From an uncultured Collinsella sp. (GTDB lineage: Bacteria; Actinomycetota; Coriobacteriia; Coriobacteriales; Coriobacteriaceae), in the NCBI GenBank assembly GCA_902489665.1, contig CABUAT010000004.1, positions 1 through 64,000 on the forward strand: a stretch of DNA of 64,000 bases. The letters run 5' to 3'. Shown piece after piece: positions 50,056-58,846 of this stretch (the first letter of the stretch is position 1; each line of letters opens with the position of its first letter). The notes under the pieces are model-generated. The model saw only the letters and a list, made by a program, of their open reading frames with translations, searched no databases and was not told where the DNA came from. The position numbers were made by a program, and so were the translations under genes.

Positions 50056-52605
50056 GTGTCTGATCAACAGCAAGAAAACGAAATAACGACGACGCAGGCC
50101 GCTCCCGCTGCACCGGTTGCGTCGGACCAGGTCGCGGCGCCCGCGCAAGCCTCGGCTCCTGAGACGCCTAAGGCTGCTTCGACGCCTGCGCCTGCAACTG
50201 GTGAGGAGACTGCTCCGGCAAAGCCCAAGCTCACGCGCCGCACGGCCAAGCCTGCCGCTGACGGCGAGGAGGTCACCAAGCCCAAGCGCCGTACCACGCG
50301 CACGACGCGCGCCAAGCGCACCGTTGCAGCTGACTCCTCGGCGCCGATTTCCGATGAGGTCGCGCAGGCACGTGCGTTGGCGCAGATTAGCGAGGCTCAG
50401 GTGGTGCGCGCCCGCCGTCGTGCTGCCGAGCGCGAGGCCGCGGCTCTGACCGAGCTTGCAGCTCCGTCTGTGCCCGAGACGCCTGACGCCACCGAGACCC
50501 CTGCCGCCGACCTGCCGACCGAGAAGCCGGCACCGCGCACACGCCGCCGCACGGCTGCTAAGGCCGAGCAGGTTGCGGAACAGGTAGCCCCCGAGCTCAC
50601 TGAGGCTTCGGTCCGCTCCGCGGCAGGGGAGCGCACATCGCCTGTTGAGCCCGCTGCGCCTGTCGAGGCCAACGAAGTTCCCGTTGTCGATCCGGCTTTG
50701 CGCCCGCACCGTCGCGGTCGCAAGCCCAAGGCCTTTGTCGAGGCCGAGAAGGCCGCAGCCGCAGCCGCCGCCGCTCGGGATGCTGCGGCGACCGCCAAGT
50801 CCTCAACTGCTGCCGATGCACCCGTCCAGGATGCTACGACTTCCGAGGCCGTTTCTGCCGATGTCGATTCCGCCGACGTCCGTCCCGGTCGCAGCCGTCG
50901 CACTGCTGCTAAGCGCACGTCCAAGGCTAAGGCTGCCAAGAAGGGTGCGTCCGAGGATTCCGCCGAGACGACCACCGGTGCATCGACTGATGTCGCCGAG
51001 CCCCAGGACATCGAACAGCCTGCGCCCGAGAAGCCCAAGCGCGGTCGTAAGAAGTCCGCTAAGGTCAAGGCGTCCGAGCAACAGGCTGATGTCGAAGCAC
51101 AGGTCGATTCCGGCGCCGAGGCCAATGACGCCGCTGCGGCCAATGTTGATACCGCTGCAACCGATGGTGCCGCCCCCGCCGAGGGCGAAGACGGCGCTCG
51201 CCCCAACCGTCGCCAGCACAAGCGCAACGACGAGCGCAACGAGCGCAAGGACGACCGCAACAACGACCGTCGCAACCGCCAGCGCGATCGCAAACAGCGC
51301 AACAAGGAGCGTAATGCCGCCCCCACCGAGCCCACGCTTTCGCGCGAGGAACTCGCGGCCATGAAGGTCGCCGAGCTGCGCGAAAAGGCCAAGGAGTTCG
51401 AGATCGAGACGACCGGCAAGAAGAAGGCCGAGCTCGTCGAGGAAATCTACACCACCGCCGCGAAGGCCGAGGGCTTCCGCGACATCAAGGGCATCCTGCA
51501 GATTCGCCCGGACAGCTCCGGCATCATCCACGCCCATGGCTACATGAAGTCCAACGACGACGCCTTCGTGCCCGCTTACCTCATCCGCTCCGCGCGCCTG
51601 CGCACGGGCGACGTCATCGAGGGCTCGCTGCGTCCTTCGCGCGGCGGCGACAAGCGCGCCGGCCTCGCCAAAATCACGACCATCAACGGTCTTGACCCCG
51701 AGCAGATTCGCAACCGTCCCAAGTTCGGCGACCTCACCCCGGTCTATCCCAACGAGCCGCTGCGCATGGAGCACGGCAAGGACTCTATTACCGGTCGCGC
51801 CATCGACATCGTGTCACCGATCGGCAAGGGTCAGCGTGGCCTGATCGTGTCCCCACCCAAGGCCGGCAAGACCACGATCCTCAAGAAGATCTGCCAGTCT
51901 ATCTCGATTAACAACCCCGAGGTGCACCTCATCTGCCTGCTCGTCGACGAGCGCCCCGAAGAGGTCACCGATATGCAGCGTTCCATCAAGGGTGAGGTTG
52001 TAGCGTCGACCTTCGATATGCCTGCCGACAACCACACCCGCGTGGCAGAGCTCGTCATCGAGCGCGCCAAGCGCATCGTAGAGCTGGGTGGCGATGTTGT
52101 GGTGGTGCTCGACTCCATCACGCGCCTCGCCCGCGCCTACAACTTGGCGGCGCCCGCCTCGGGCCGCATCCTTTCGGGCGGCGTCGATTCGGCGGCACTG
52201 TATCCGCCCAAGCGCTTCCTGGGTGCAGCCCGCAATATCGAGAACGGTGGCTCGCTCACCATCCTGGCCTCTGCCCTCATCGACACCGGTTCCAAGATGG
52301 ACGAGGTCATTTTTGAGGAGTTCAAGGGCACCGGCAACATGGAGCTTAAGCTCGACCGCGACCTGGCCGACCGCCGCATCTTCCCGGCTATCGACCCCGT
52401 TGCCTCCGGTACACGTAACGAGGACCTGTTGGTCGACGAGCAGATGCGCCCGTTTGTCTTTGGTCTGCGTCGCATTCTTGCCGGCATGAACAACACCGAG
52501 CGCGCAGCCGCATCGTTTATCAAGGGTCTTAAGGGCACCAACACCAACCAGGAGTTCCTGGTGCGTTCGGCCAAAAAACACAGCGACTACGAGCAGACGT
52601 TCTAG
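50056..52605 (+). CDS. rho: Transcription termination factor Rho with long N-terminal extension
   Basis: About 849 residues; typical Rho is about 420. The first ~430 residues are low-complexity, Ala/Pro/Lys/Arg rich and probably disordered, ending with an Arg/Asn/Asp-rich run. The core follows: Rho_N at about 430 (LSREELAAMKVAELREKAKE), the cold-shock-like RNA-binding domain, Walker A SPPKAGKTTI, Walker B DVVVVLDSITRLARAYN, the Q-loop (GGVDSAALYPPKRFLGAARN) and the R-loop LKLDRDLADRRI. Long extensions are known in high-GC Gram-positive Rho. The start codon is GTG 50056, with only a weak ribosome site; the 5' leader is ~175 bp. A hexameric ATP-dependent helicase that terminates transcripts. 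Confidence 0.93.
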   Translation: MSDQQQENEITTTQAAPAAPVASDQVAAPAQASAPETPKAASTPAPATGEETAPAKPKLTRRTAKPAADGEEVTKPKRRTTRTTRAKRTVAADSSAPISDEVAQARALAQISEAQVVRARRRAAEREAAALTELAAPSVPETPDATETPAADLPTEKPAPRTRRRTAAKAEQVAEQVAPELTEASVRSAAGERTSPVEPAAPVEANEVPVVDPALRPHRRGRKPKAFVEAEKAAAAAAAARDAAATAKSSTAADAPVQDATTSEAVSADVDSADVRPGRSRRTAAKRTSKAKAAKKGASEDSAETTTGASTDVAEPQDIEQPAPEKPKRGRKKSAKVKASEQQADVEAQVDSGAEANDAAAANVDTAATDGAAPAEGEDGARPNRRQHKRNDERNERKDDRNNDRRNRQRDRKQRNKERNAAPTEPTLSREELAAMKVAELREKAKEFEIETTGKKKAELVEEIYTTAAKAEGFRDIKGILQIRPDSSGIIHAHGYMKSNDDAFVPAYLIRSARLRTGDVIEGSLRPSRGGDKRAGLAKITTINGLDPEQIRNRPKFGDLTPVYPNEPLRMEHGKDSITGRAIDIVSPIGKGQRGLIVSPPKAGKTTILKKICQSISINNPEVHLICLLVDERPEEVTDMQRSIKGEVVASTFDMPADNHTRVAELVIERAKRIVELGGDVVVVLDSITRLARAYNLAAPASGRILSGGVDSAALYPPKRFLGAARNIENGGSLTILASALIDTGSKMDEVIFEEFKGTGNMELKLDRDLADRRIFPAIDPVASGTRNEDLLVDEQMRPFVFGLRRILAGMNNTERAAASFIKGLKGTNTNQEFLVRSAKKHSDYEQTF

Positions 52606-52643
52606 GTTGTCATCCACGCGCAGCGATAGTTATCAATGCGATA

Positions 52644-52674
52644 AAGGGTCGGGGCTTTGAGCCTCGGCCCTTTT
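52644..52674 (+). terminator. Terminator after rho
   Basis: AAGGGTCGGGGC / GCCTCGGCCCTT stem with wobble pairs, then TTTTCC. The rest of 52675-52918 shows no gene. Confidence 0.7.
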
Positions 52675-52918
52675 CCATAGCGCCGCTCCGCGCTTATTTT
52701 TGACCGTAAGACCGACGAGCAGCAGGTTTCCCGTTTCAATCCGACATCGTCGCTTGCAATCGGCAGGGCGGTTTCGCATAATAGCTTTTAAGCTTCGCGA
52801 CGGAAAACGCAGATGAAACGAACCATATACCGTTGCTTTGGGGCATAGCCCCGCTTCATCTTCTCTCGCGCAGCCAACTGAATGATGCGATTTGGGTGCT
52901 GGAAGATGGGGAGAGCTC

Positions 52919-54319
52919 ATGGCTTCTTCTGATGCAACACAACGAGCAGTCCTTGCCGGACTTTCGTGCGGGATCGGCCTTGCCGCTCCCGTGGTTATGT
53001 ATGCCGCGACGCTGCCGTTTTCGTCTGTGAACGAGACGGTCGTGGCGGGTGCGGTTCCCTTCGCCGTGGGCGCGGTGGCGGGCGTGGGCATCTATGCCGC
53101 CTCGCTGGGTATCTCCGAGTATCGTGCGCAGCGTGAAGAGCGTCTGTTCCAGCCCGATGCCATGGGCGGTGCCGCCAATCTCAATCAGCATCAAAGCGAG
53201 TTCAAGACCGCCTCGATTCCAGCTCAGCAGCAGGATGCGACTCCTTACGCTGCGACTTCTGCTTCTCAGGCTCAGTCGGAGCAGTCTACCTCGGCATTCC
53301 TTTCCGGCCTGACTGGTGCGTTCCAGCGCCGTCATGTCGATGATGGTGTCCCTACCATCGCTCGAGCCGCAGATGCTATGGACGAGGCCGAGGCTTGGTC
53401 CATGATCGACAGTATGCTCGACGACGATTCGCCGGTTAGCTGCGACCCTGCACGCTCGCGCGACGTCTATCAAGTCGCCATCGACGAGCTCACCAACGGC
53501 GGGCAGACCGGCTCCTTCAATCGCGATGACATCGCCGCCGCGGCACGCGCCGTGTCGGGCTCCCAGGCCGCCCCTGCGGGCAGCACAGCGGCTTTCGTGG
53601 CACTCGTTGCCAACGCGGCAGCCAATAACGCCTACAGCGCTACCTCGGCGGACGCGAACGCTTCTGCCGATAATTCGTACGTTGATGAAGACATGACCGC
53701 GGACGAGGAGGCCGTTGCCGCCCGCCGTGCCGCCGAAAGCTCGCTTTGGGGCGCTCCTGCCCAGCAGCAGGCGGCTGAGGCTGCGCCGTACAACGCAAAC
53801 CTCGCCAGCATGCCTATCATCTCCGGTGTCGCGGACATCGATCTCGATGACCTCGATGAGCCTGTGGCCATCACCGCATCGATTGATGCCCAAGATCGCA
53901 TCGACACCGGCGACCTTCCGGATGCCTCGCTCGAGGTTGATGTCCCTATGGCCGATTACTCGGGCCACGAGGACATGTGGGCCGCCGCCACCGCGATTCT
54001 GGATGAGATTGACGAGCCTGCTCCTGTTGCAGCCCCCGCTCCCGTCACTGCCCCTCAGCCTGCTGCCCCCGCCTATGTCGGCCGTCACAGCGCTGTGTTC
54101 CCCGAGGATACTGCCCGCATCTCGCGCGAGAGCATCGAGCGAGCCGAGGCTATTGCCGCCGGCATTATGGAAAATCGTCGTCACGAGCGCGTCAATCAGA
54201 TCCTCGAGGAAGAGATCGAGCGCCTGCAGTCCTCTACCGCCAAGCGTACGGGCCGTGCCTATCTGAGCGTTATCGAGGGCGGTACCGCCAGCTTCGCGCC
54301 GCTCCGCGCGGAGGCATAA
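52919..54319 (+). CDS. Ala/Asp-rich membrane-anchored protein, unknown family
   Basis: About 466 residues. Two predicted membrane helices near the N-terminus (AVLAGLSCGIGLAAPVVMYA and the next VPFAVGAVAGVGIYAASLG) are followed by a long hydrophilic tail of over 380 residues, rich in Ala, Asp, Glu and Gln with no recognised domain. The C-terminal ~60 residues may be coiled-coil (ESIERAEAIAAGIMENRRHE). ATG 52919 follows GGGGAGAG. It precedes vanZ by 7 bp, so the two may form an operon. Function unknown; a cell-envelope or division role is only a guess. Confidence 0.7.
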   Translation: MASSDATQRAVLAGLSCGIGLAAPVVMYAATLPFSSVNETVVAGAVPFAVGAVAGVGIYAASLGISEYRAQREERLFQPDAMGGAANLNQHQSEFKTASIPAQQQDATPYAATSASQAQSEQSTSAFLSGLTGAFQRRHVDDGVPTIARAADAMDEAEAWSMIDSMLDDDSPVSCDPARSRDVYQVAIDELTNGGQTGSFNRDDIAAAARAVSGSQAAPAGSTAAFVALVANAAANNAYSATSADANASADNSYVDEDMTADEEAVAARRAAESSLWGAPAQQQAAEAAPYNANLASMPIISGVADIDLDDLDEPVAITASIDAQDRIDTGDLPDASLEVDVPMADYSGHEDMWAAATAILDEIDEPAPVAAPAPVTAPQPAAPAYVGRHSAVFPEDTARISRESIERAEAIAAGIMENRRHERVNQILEEEIERLQSSTAKRTGRAYLSVIEGGTASFAPLRAEA

Positions 54320-54326
54320 CTTCTGC

Positions 54327-54776
54327 ATGGTTAAGATCAATCGAAAATGGGCGGTCGTGACCTGCCTGATGGCGCTCTTGATCTGGGGCAATTCGCTGGT
54401 TCCCGGCTCGGGGTCGGGCTCGCTGAGCCTAACGGTCATGGAAGCTATCCGCGGTTTTCTGCACGGCGTGGGACTTCCATATGCATGGGTGACCAACTTT
54501 GTTGTTCGTAAGTGCGCGCATTTTACCGAGTATATGGTGCTCGGCATCCTGGCAACGCACGCCTTTGATTTTGAGGGCCGGCGCACCTTTGACGTGCTGC
54601 TGCCCACGGCGGTGTTCCTGCTGCTGATTCCCTCGATCGACGAGACGATTCAGCTCTTTGTGCCGGGACGCGCCGGCATGATCACCGATGTGATGATCGA
54701 CTGCTGTGGAGCGGCAACGGGCGTTGTGCTCAGATATCTACTACGATCGCTCATATGTGCCAAAAAGGCCGCCTAG
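54327..54776 (+). CDS. VanZ-family membrane protein
   Basis: About 149 residues with four predicted helices. VanZ motifs visible are VVRKCAHFTEYMVLG and IDETIQLFVPGRAGMITDVMIDCCGA. VanZ-family members can affect teicoplanin sensitivity or phosphotransfer in membranes; the role here is unknown. Its stop codon (54774-54776) is inside the stem of the following terminator. Confidence 0.9.
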   Translation: MVKINRKWAVVTCLMALLIWGNSLVPGSGSGSLSLTVMEAIRGFLHGVGLPYAWVTNFVVRKCAHFTEYMVLGILATHAFDFEGRRTFDVLLPTAVFLLLIPSIDETIQLFVPGRAGMITDVMIDCCGAATGVVLRYLLRSLICAKKAA

Positions 54777-54807
54777 GACGTATGTTTGGTCCTAGGCGGC
54801 CTTTTTT
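54765..54807 (+). terminator. Terminator overlapping the vanZ stop
   Basis: AAGGCCGCCTAGGAC / GTCCTAGGCGGCCTT, a 15-bp perfect stem, then a T-run. The left arm includes the stop codon. Confidence 0.9.
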
Positions 54808-54889
54808 ATTTGAGGACTTATATGAGGCGTGGTGGCGTCGTTCCGTAGGTCGGATTTGCCGGGCGCGCCACGCCCTGTGGGTGCGTCTG

Positions 54890-55780
54890 CTACTGAAGCG
54901 CCTGTGCGCCCAGGGCCAGGCAGCCCATAATGCCCTGCTTGCCCTCGAGGCTGTTGTTGACGATGTAGTTATCGATGTCGTTGACCTCGGGCGTGACGAT
55001 ATAGCCGTTGAGCATTTCGGCACACTTTTTGCGTGCGAGCGGCACGATGGGGGTGTGGTCGGCCACGCCGCCGCCGATGATGATTTTTTGCGGTGCGTAG
55101 CACAGCGTGTAGGTCATGAGCGCCTGTGCCAGATAACCGGCGAGCAGGTCCATGGCCTCCGGGTCATCGGCCACGTCTCCGGCGCTCTTGCCATCCCAGC
55201 GCTTTTTGACGCCGGGGCCGGCGATGAGGCCCTCGAGGCAGTTGTCATGGAAGGGGCAAGCGCTATGCTCGCCGATGGTGTCGCGCGGGTCGCGCGTGAC
55301 CAGGATGTGGCCGGCCTCGGGATGCATCATGCCGTGCACGAGCTTACCGCCCGAGAGCACGCCAGCGCCCACACCGGTACCGATCGTCAGGTACACCACG
55401 TCGGTGAGGCCCTGCGCGCAGCCAAAGGTGACCTCGCCCAGGCAGGCGACGTTGACGTCGGTGTCGTAGCCGCAGGGAATATTGAGCTCGTTTTGGATAG
55501 TGCCCAGCAGGTCAAAGTAGCGCCATGCCGTTTTGGGTGTCTCCAGGATCTTGCCGTATTGGGGCGAAGCGGGGTTGACTGCGGTGGGGCCAAATGCGCC
55601 GATGCCCAGCGCGGCGATGCCCTTGTTCGCAAACCATGCGTTGACGGCCTCAACGGTCTCCTGCGGGGTCGTGGTCGCGATCTGCTCACGCTCCAGGACC
55701 GTACCGTCTGCATAGCCCGTGGCGCAGACCATCTTGGTGCCGCCGGCCTCGAGCGCTCCGATAAGCTGCTGTTCTGCCAT
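54890..55780 (-). CDS. ROK-family sugar kinase (fructokinase-like)
   Basis: About 296 residues. The phosphate-binding start is GALEAGGTKMVCATG, the catalytic Asp is in PCGYDTDVNVACLGE, and the zinc ligands of ROK proteins are in HPEAGHILV...CPFHDNCLEGLIAGP (His and three Cys). This pattern matches the ROK fructokinase/GmuE subgroup. No DNA-binding domain, so it is an enzyme and not a ROK repressor. GAGAGGAATACT precedes the ATG at 55780. Confidence 0.9.
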   Translation of the reverse strand: MAEQQLIGALEAGGTKMVCATGYADGTVLEREQIATTTPQETVEAVNAWFANKGIAALGIGAFGPTAVNPASPQYGKILETPKTAWRYFDLLGTIQNELNIPCGYDTDVNVACLGEVTFGCAQGLTDVVYLTIGTGVGAGVLSGGKLVHGMMHPEAGHILVTRDPRDTIGEHSACPFHDNCLEGLIAGPGVKKRWDGKSAGDVADDPEAMDLLAGYLAQALMTYTLCYAPQKIIIGGGVADHTPIVPLARKKCAEMLNGYIVTPEVNDIDNYIVNNSLEGKQGIMGCLALGAQALQ

Positions 55781-55855
55781 AGTATTCCTCTCTCTGGGAC
55801 GAGTTGCTCCGTGACTAAAGTATAGGGCTCTAAACCATTTAAGAAAGCGCTATAA

Positions 55856-55896
55856 AAAGAAGCCTCGCAACGTGGCGGGCGGTGCGGGGCTTCTTT
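55856..55896 (-). terminator. Terminator region after the aminotransferase
   Basis: AAAGAAGCCTCGCA / TGCGGGGCTTCTTT hairpin with a T-rich tail on the minus strand, 26 bp after the aminotransferase stop. Confidence 0.75.
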
Positions 55897-55921
55897 GGTT
55901 GCTTTAGTTGCCGGGCCGTCA

Positions 55922-57103
55922 TTACCCGCGCGGCTTGATTTTATCACGTAGCGACTTGAGGTTCTCCAGTGCCGCGTTAAGCGTCTCGTCCCGCTTGGCA
56001 AAGTGGAAACGAATCAGATGGTTGACGGGCTCGCGGAAGAAGCTCGAGCCGGGCACGGCGCCCACGCCCACCTTGGATGCGAGGTCCTCGCAGAATTCGA
56101 GGTCGCTGTCATAGCCAAACTCAGAGATGTCCATCATGACGTAGTAGGCGCCCTGTGGCACGTTATGCTCAAGACCGATGCTATCGAGCCCCTGGCAGAA
56201 CAGGTCGCGTTTGGCGGTATAGAGGTTAAGGACCTCATCGTAATAGCTGTCGTCGAAGTTGAGGGCGGTGACAACGGCTTCCTGCAGGGGAGCGGCGGCA
56301 CCCACGGTGAGAAAGTCGTGGACCTTCTTGATACGCTCGGTGATCTGGGCCGGGGCGATGGTGTAGCCCAGACGCCAGCCGGTGATGGAGTACGTCTTAG
56401 ACAGCGAGCTGCAGCTGATGGTTCGCTCGAACATGCCGGGCAGCGTGGCCATATAGACGTGCTCATGGGGCGCGTAGACGATGTGCTCGTATACCTCGTC
56501 GGTGATGCAGTAGGCGTCGTACTGTTTGCAGAGGTCGGCGATAAAGGTGAGCTCCTCGCGCGTAAAGACCTTGCCACAGGGGTTGGACGGGTTGCACAGG
56601 ACGATCGCCTTGGGATCGTTGTCGCGGAAGGCCGCCTCGAGCACCTCACGGTCAAAGTCGAACGCAGGCGGGTTGAGCGGCACGTAGATGGGCTCGGCAC
56701 CCGAAAGGATCGTGTCGGCGCCGTAGTTCTCATAGAACGGCGAGAAGATGACGACCTTGTCGCCGGGGTTCGTGACCGTCATCATGGCGGCCATCATGGC
56801 CTCGGTGGAGCCGCAGGTGACTACGATATTCTCGTTGGGGTTCACCGGCATGCCCATAAAGTGCTCCTGTTTGGCGGCGAGCGCCTCGCGCATGGCCTGG
56901 GAGCCCCAGGTAATGGAGTACTGGTGATAGAGCGGCTTGGGGTCGCTGGCGATGGCGCTGAGGCTATCGAGCAGCTGCGCCGGGGGATCGAAGTCGGGGA
57001 AGCCCTGCGAGAGATTGACAGCGCCGTACTTATTGGAGATGCGTGTCATGCGGCGGATGACCGAATCGGTAAATCTTGCCGTGCGGTTGGAGAGTTCTTT
57101 CAT
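55922..57103 (-). CDS. Class I/II PLP-dependent aminotransferase
   Basis: About 393 residues. The PLP lysine is in SSLSKTYSITGWRLGY; other signatures are NLSQGFPDFDPP, NPSNPCGKVFTREEL and the Arg near the C-terminus (HLIRFHFAK). The NLSQGFPDF start is typical of the kynurenine/methionine aminotransferase (YbdL) subgroup. Substrate not decided; it may use methionine, kynurenine or aromatic amino acids. GAAAGGACCGTC precedes the ATG at 57103. Confidence 0.88.
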   Translation of the reverse strand: MKELSNRTARFTDSVIRRMTRISNKYGAVNLSQGFPDFDPPAQLLDSLSAIASDPKPLYHQYSITWGSQAMREALAAKQEHFMGMPVNPNENIVVTCGSTEAMMAAMMTVTNPGDKVVIFSPFYENYGADTILSGAEPIYVPLNPPAFDFDREVLEAAFRDNDPKAIVLCNPSNPCGKVFTREELTFIADLCKQYDAYCITDEVYEHIVYAPHEHVYMATLPGMFERTISCSSLSKTYSITGWRLGYTIAPAQITERIKKVHDFLTVGAAAPLQEAVVTALNFDDSYYDEVLNLYTAKRDLFCQGLDSIGLEHNVPQGAYYVMMDISEFGYDSDLEFCEDLASKVGVGAVPGSSFFREPVNHLIRFHFAKRDETLNAALENLKSLRDKIKPRG

Positions 57104-57268
57104 GACGGTCCTTTCGAGGATTTGCAGTGGCGCAAGTTTACTCCTATGAAACCGGTGGGATTTGCTCGAAATGGTCTCGAAAAACTCTTTTCAAAATTCT
57201 TGAAAATTGGGGCTTGCATCGCGTGGCGTTCCTTGCAATAATAGTCGAGCGCGAAGCGCACAGGACAC

Positions 57269-57343
57269 GGTGGGTGTAGCTCAGTTGGCTAGAGCGACGG
57301 GTTGTGGTCCCGTAGGTCGAGGGTTCGAGTCCCTTTACCCACC
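57269..57343 (+). tRNA. tRNA-His (GTG)
   Basis: The acceptor stem GTGGGTG / TACCCAC has an additional G-1 at 57269 paired with C73, the His identity. The anticodon loop is TTGTGGT (GTG). Confidence 0.93.
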
Positions 57344-57368
57344 CCAGTTTTTGCTTCGTGTTGATATC

Positions 57369-57441
57369 GGGTCGTTAGCTCAGTTGGTAGAGCAGGGGAC
57401 TCTTAATCCCAAGGTCCAGGGTTCGACCCCCTGACGGCCCA
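57369..57441 (+). tRNA. tRNA-Lys (CTT), copy 1
   Basis: Acceptor GGGTCGT / ACGGCCC, anticodon loop CTCTTAA (CTT), T arm GGTTCGACCCC. The bases CCA follow directly at 57442-57444. Confidence 0.95.
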
Positions 57442-57487
57442 CCACACGATATCTCCTCTAAAGTCCGCCACAACGGACTTTAGCTTT

Positions 57488-57560
57488 GGGTCGTTAGCTC
57501 AGTTGGTAGAGCAGGGGACTCTTAATCCCAAGGTCCAGGGTTCGACCCCCTGACGGCCCA
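57488..57560 (+). tRNA. tRNA-Lys (CTT), copy 2
   Basis: Identical to copy 1 through the mature sequence but not in flanks; the next bases are CCC, so CCA is not encoded. Separated from copy 1 by 46 bp. Confidence 0.95.
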
Positions 57561-57574
57561 CCCAAAGCATGTTA

Positions 57575-57604
57575 AAGCGACTGGCTTAAGCTGGTCGCTT
57601 TTTT
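57575..57604 (+). terminator. Terminator after tRNA-Lys copy 2
   Basis: AAGCGAC / GTCGCTT arms followed by T-run. Confidence 0.8.
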
Positions 57605-57609
57605 GTTAA

Positions 57610-57634
57610 CCTCGCATGGGGTCGAACCCGTCGG
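57610..57634 (+). repeat. 25-bp direct repeat trailing the tRNA terminator, copy 1
   Basis: CCTCGCATGGGGTCGAACCC plus GTCGG; the same 25 bp recur at 57788-57812 after a second terminator. The reverse strand resembles a tRNA T arm (GGGTTCGACCCC). Confidence 0.8.
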
Positions 57635-57720
57635 GGCGCGGAGCTGAGGAAATGCGTAAGCATTTGCCAGTGCAGCGCGCAAGGCGCCTTGGCGCCGCAG
57701 CGGTCGCCTGCGCAGCAGGC

Positions 57721-57812
57721 TGACCCCCTGAGGGCCCGCCTAAGCAAGTTAAGACGGTCAACGAAAGTTGGCCGTCTTTTTTGCTGACCTCGCATGGGGT
57801 CGAACCCGTCGG
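57721..57812 (+). pseudogene. Duplicated tRNA-Lys 3' end with terminator and trailer
   Basis: TGACCCCCTGAGGGCCCGCC resembles the 3' end of tRNA-Lys (CGACCCCCTGACGGCCCACC). A terminator follows (57751-57782; AAGACGGTCAAC / GTTGGCCGTCTT), then the exact 25-bp trailer. The 5' part of the tRNA is missing or degraded (57635-57720). Confidence 0.6.
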
Positions 57813-57825
57813 TGCACAGCTGCTT

Positions 57826-58686
57826 TCACAGATCGAGCCTACCCTGGGGGTCGGTAAAACCGTCAGTACCCTCCTTGAGTTTCTTCTCGTCTGCCTTCAC
57901 ACGACGCTCGAGCTTTTTTGTATCCTCGGCAGGCGGTAGGTTCTCGGGGACAATTCCGCGGTCGATGAGGCTGCCACGCACGCTTGTGTTGTTCTCGACG
58001 TGCTCTTGCTTGATCTGGTCCAGGCCGTACAGGTCGTGTTCCTCGGCGTTGAAGGCCGTCATCGAGTTCGTAAGGTCCTTTGCTTTGATGAGGACATCGG
58101 CTAACCTGTCCGCCAATGCCGCGCTCTTGGGTACGCCGAGCTGCTGCTTCATTTCCGCCGTGCTTCTGCCGCCGAATAACGCTTCATCGCCCTTCGACTT
58201 GATGATCGCGAATCCTTTGGAGTCAACGCCGCGTTTGAACGCAATACCCGAGAGCTGTTTCTTTGAATCGGATAGCGAGTGGCGCGCCTGCAAGCGCTGA
58301 ATCTCTGCGAAGCGCTGCTCTATGAGCTCTTGGCGGCGCGTCTGGACGGCAAAGTATGCCTGCGCGAGCGCGATCTCCGGCTTGTTTGGATCTCCGTTTT
58401 GGGCGATTAAATAGCATGCGTAGCGCGTAAGTTTGTAGTCTTTAACCGCGCGAGCGGCGACACCGGCAGTTACCATTTTCGTGGTGTCACGAAAATGGGA
58501 ATCAACTGGAGTTTTGTTTGTTTCGCACGAGACTTTTGCCCTCTTAACAACTTCGGCGAAGTTCTCCCATCGAGTGTACCCCATGGGTTCCATTAAATCG
58601 CGTGCGAGCCAATATTCAACGCCGTCTTCCACATTGGCGTAGCTATCAAGTTCGACACGCCACTTCTCGATATCTCTACTGTCCAT
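57826..58686 (-). CDS. DinD-like DNA-damage-inducible protein
   Basis: About 286 residues. The N-terminal BRO-like domain has YWLARDLMEPMGYTRWENF and the central HFRDTTKMV...LTRYACYLIAQNGDP block is the DinD hallmark. In E. coli DinD inhibits RecA-mediated strand exchange. AGGAGGAGAT precedes ATG 58686. No convincing SOS box was seen upstream. The gene lies directly after the duplicated tRNA-Lys module, so it may have arrived with a tRNA-targeting element. Confidence 0.87.
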   Translation of the reverse strand: MDSRDIEKWRVELDSYANVEDGVEYWLARDLMEPMGYTRWENFAEVVKRAKVSCETNKTPVDSHFRDTTKMVTAGVAARAVKDYKLTRYACYLIAQNGDPNKPEIALAQAYFAVQTRRQELIEQRFAEIQRLQARHSLSDSKKQLSGIAFKRGVDSKGFAIIKSKGDEALFGGRSTAEMKQQLGVPKSAALADRLADVLIKAKDLTNSMTAFNAEEHDLYGLDQIKQEHVENNTSVRGSLIDRGIVPENLPPAEDTKKLERRVKADEKKLKEGTDGFTDPQGRLDL

Positions 58687-58846
58687 ATCTCCTCCTCGCT
58701 GGTCTATTGTCTATGCGGGCTTTGCCCACTCTGTATTCAGAATAAGGATACGCTGCCGTGCGGACACGAATGGGCCCGTGCTGCTTCGAGCTCACGGGGC
58801 CCATGGATATCGATTGGTTGTGTTCTGCTTTAGATAGGTGTCCGGT

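Noticed and set aside
57369..57560. Tandem tRNA-Lys copies as a phage attachment pair
   Set aside because: Both copies are complete, functional-looking tRNAs with different flanks; only the partial 3' module further downstream suggests integration.
58471..58502. ATTTTCGTGGTGTCACGAAAAT palindrome as a regulatory site
   Set aside because: It lies inside the dinD coding region at the conserved HFRDTTKMV block, so the codons account for it.
58687..58760. SOS box upstream of dinD
   Set aside because: No CGAAC...GTTCG-like site or close variant was found by eye.
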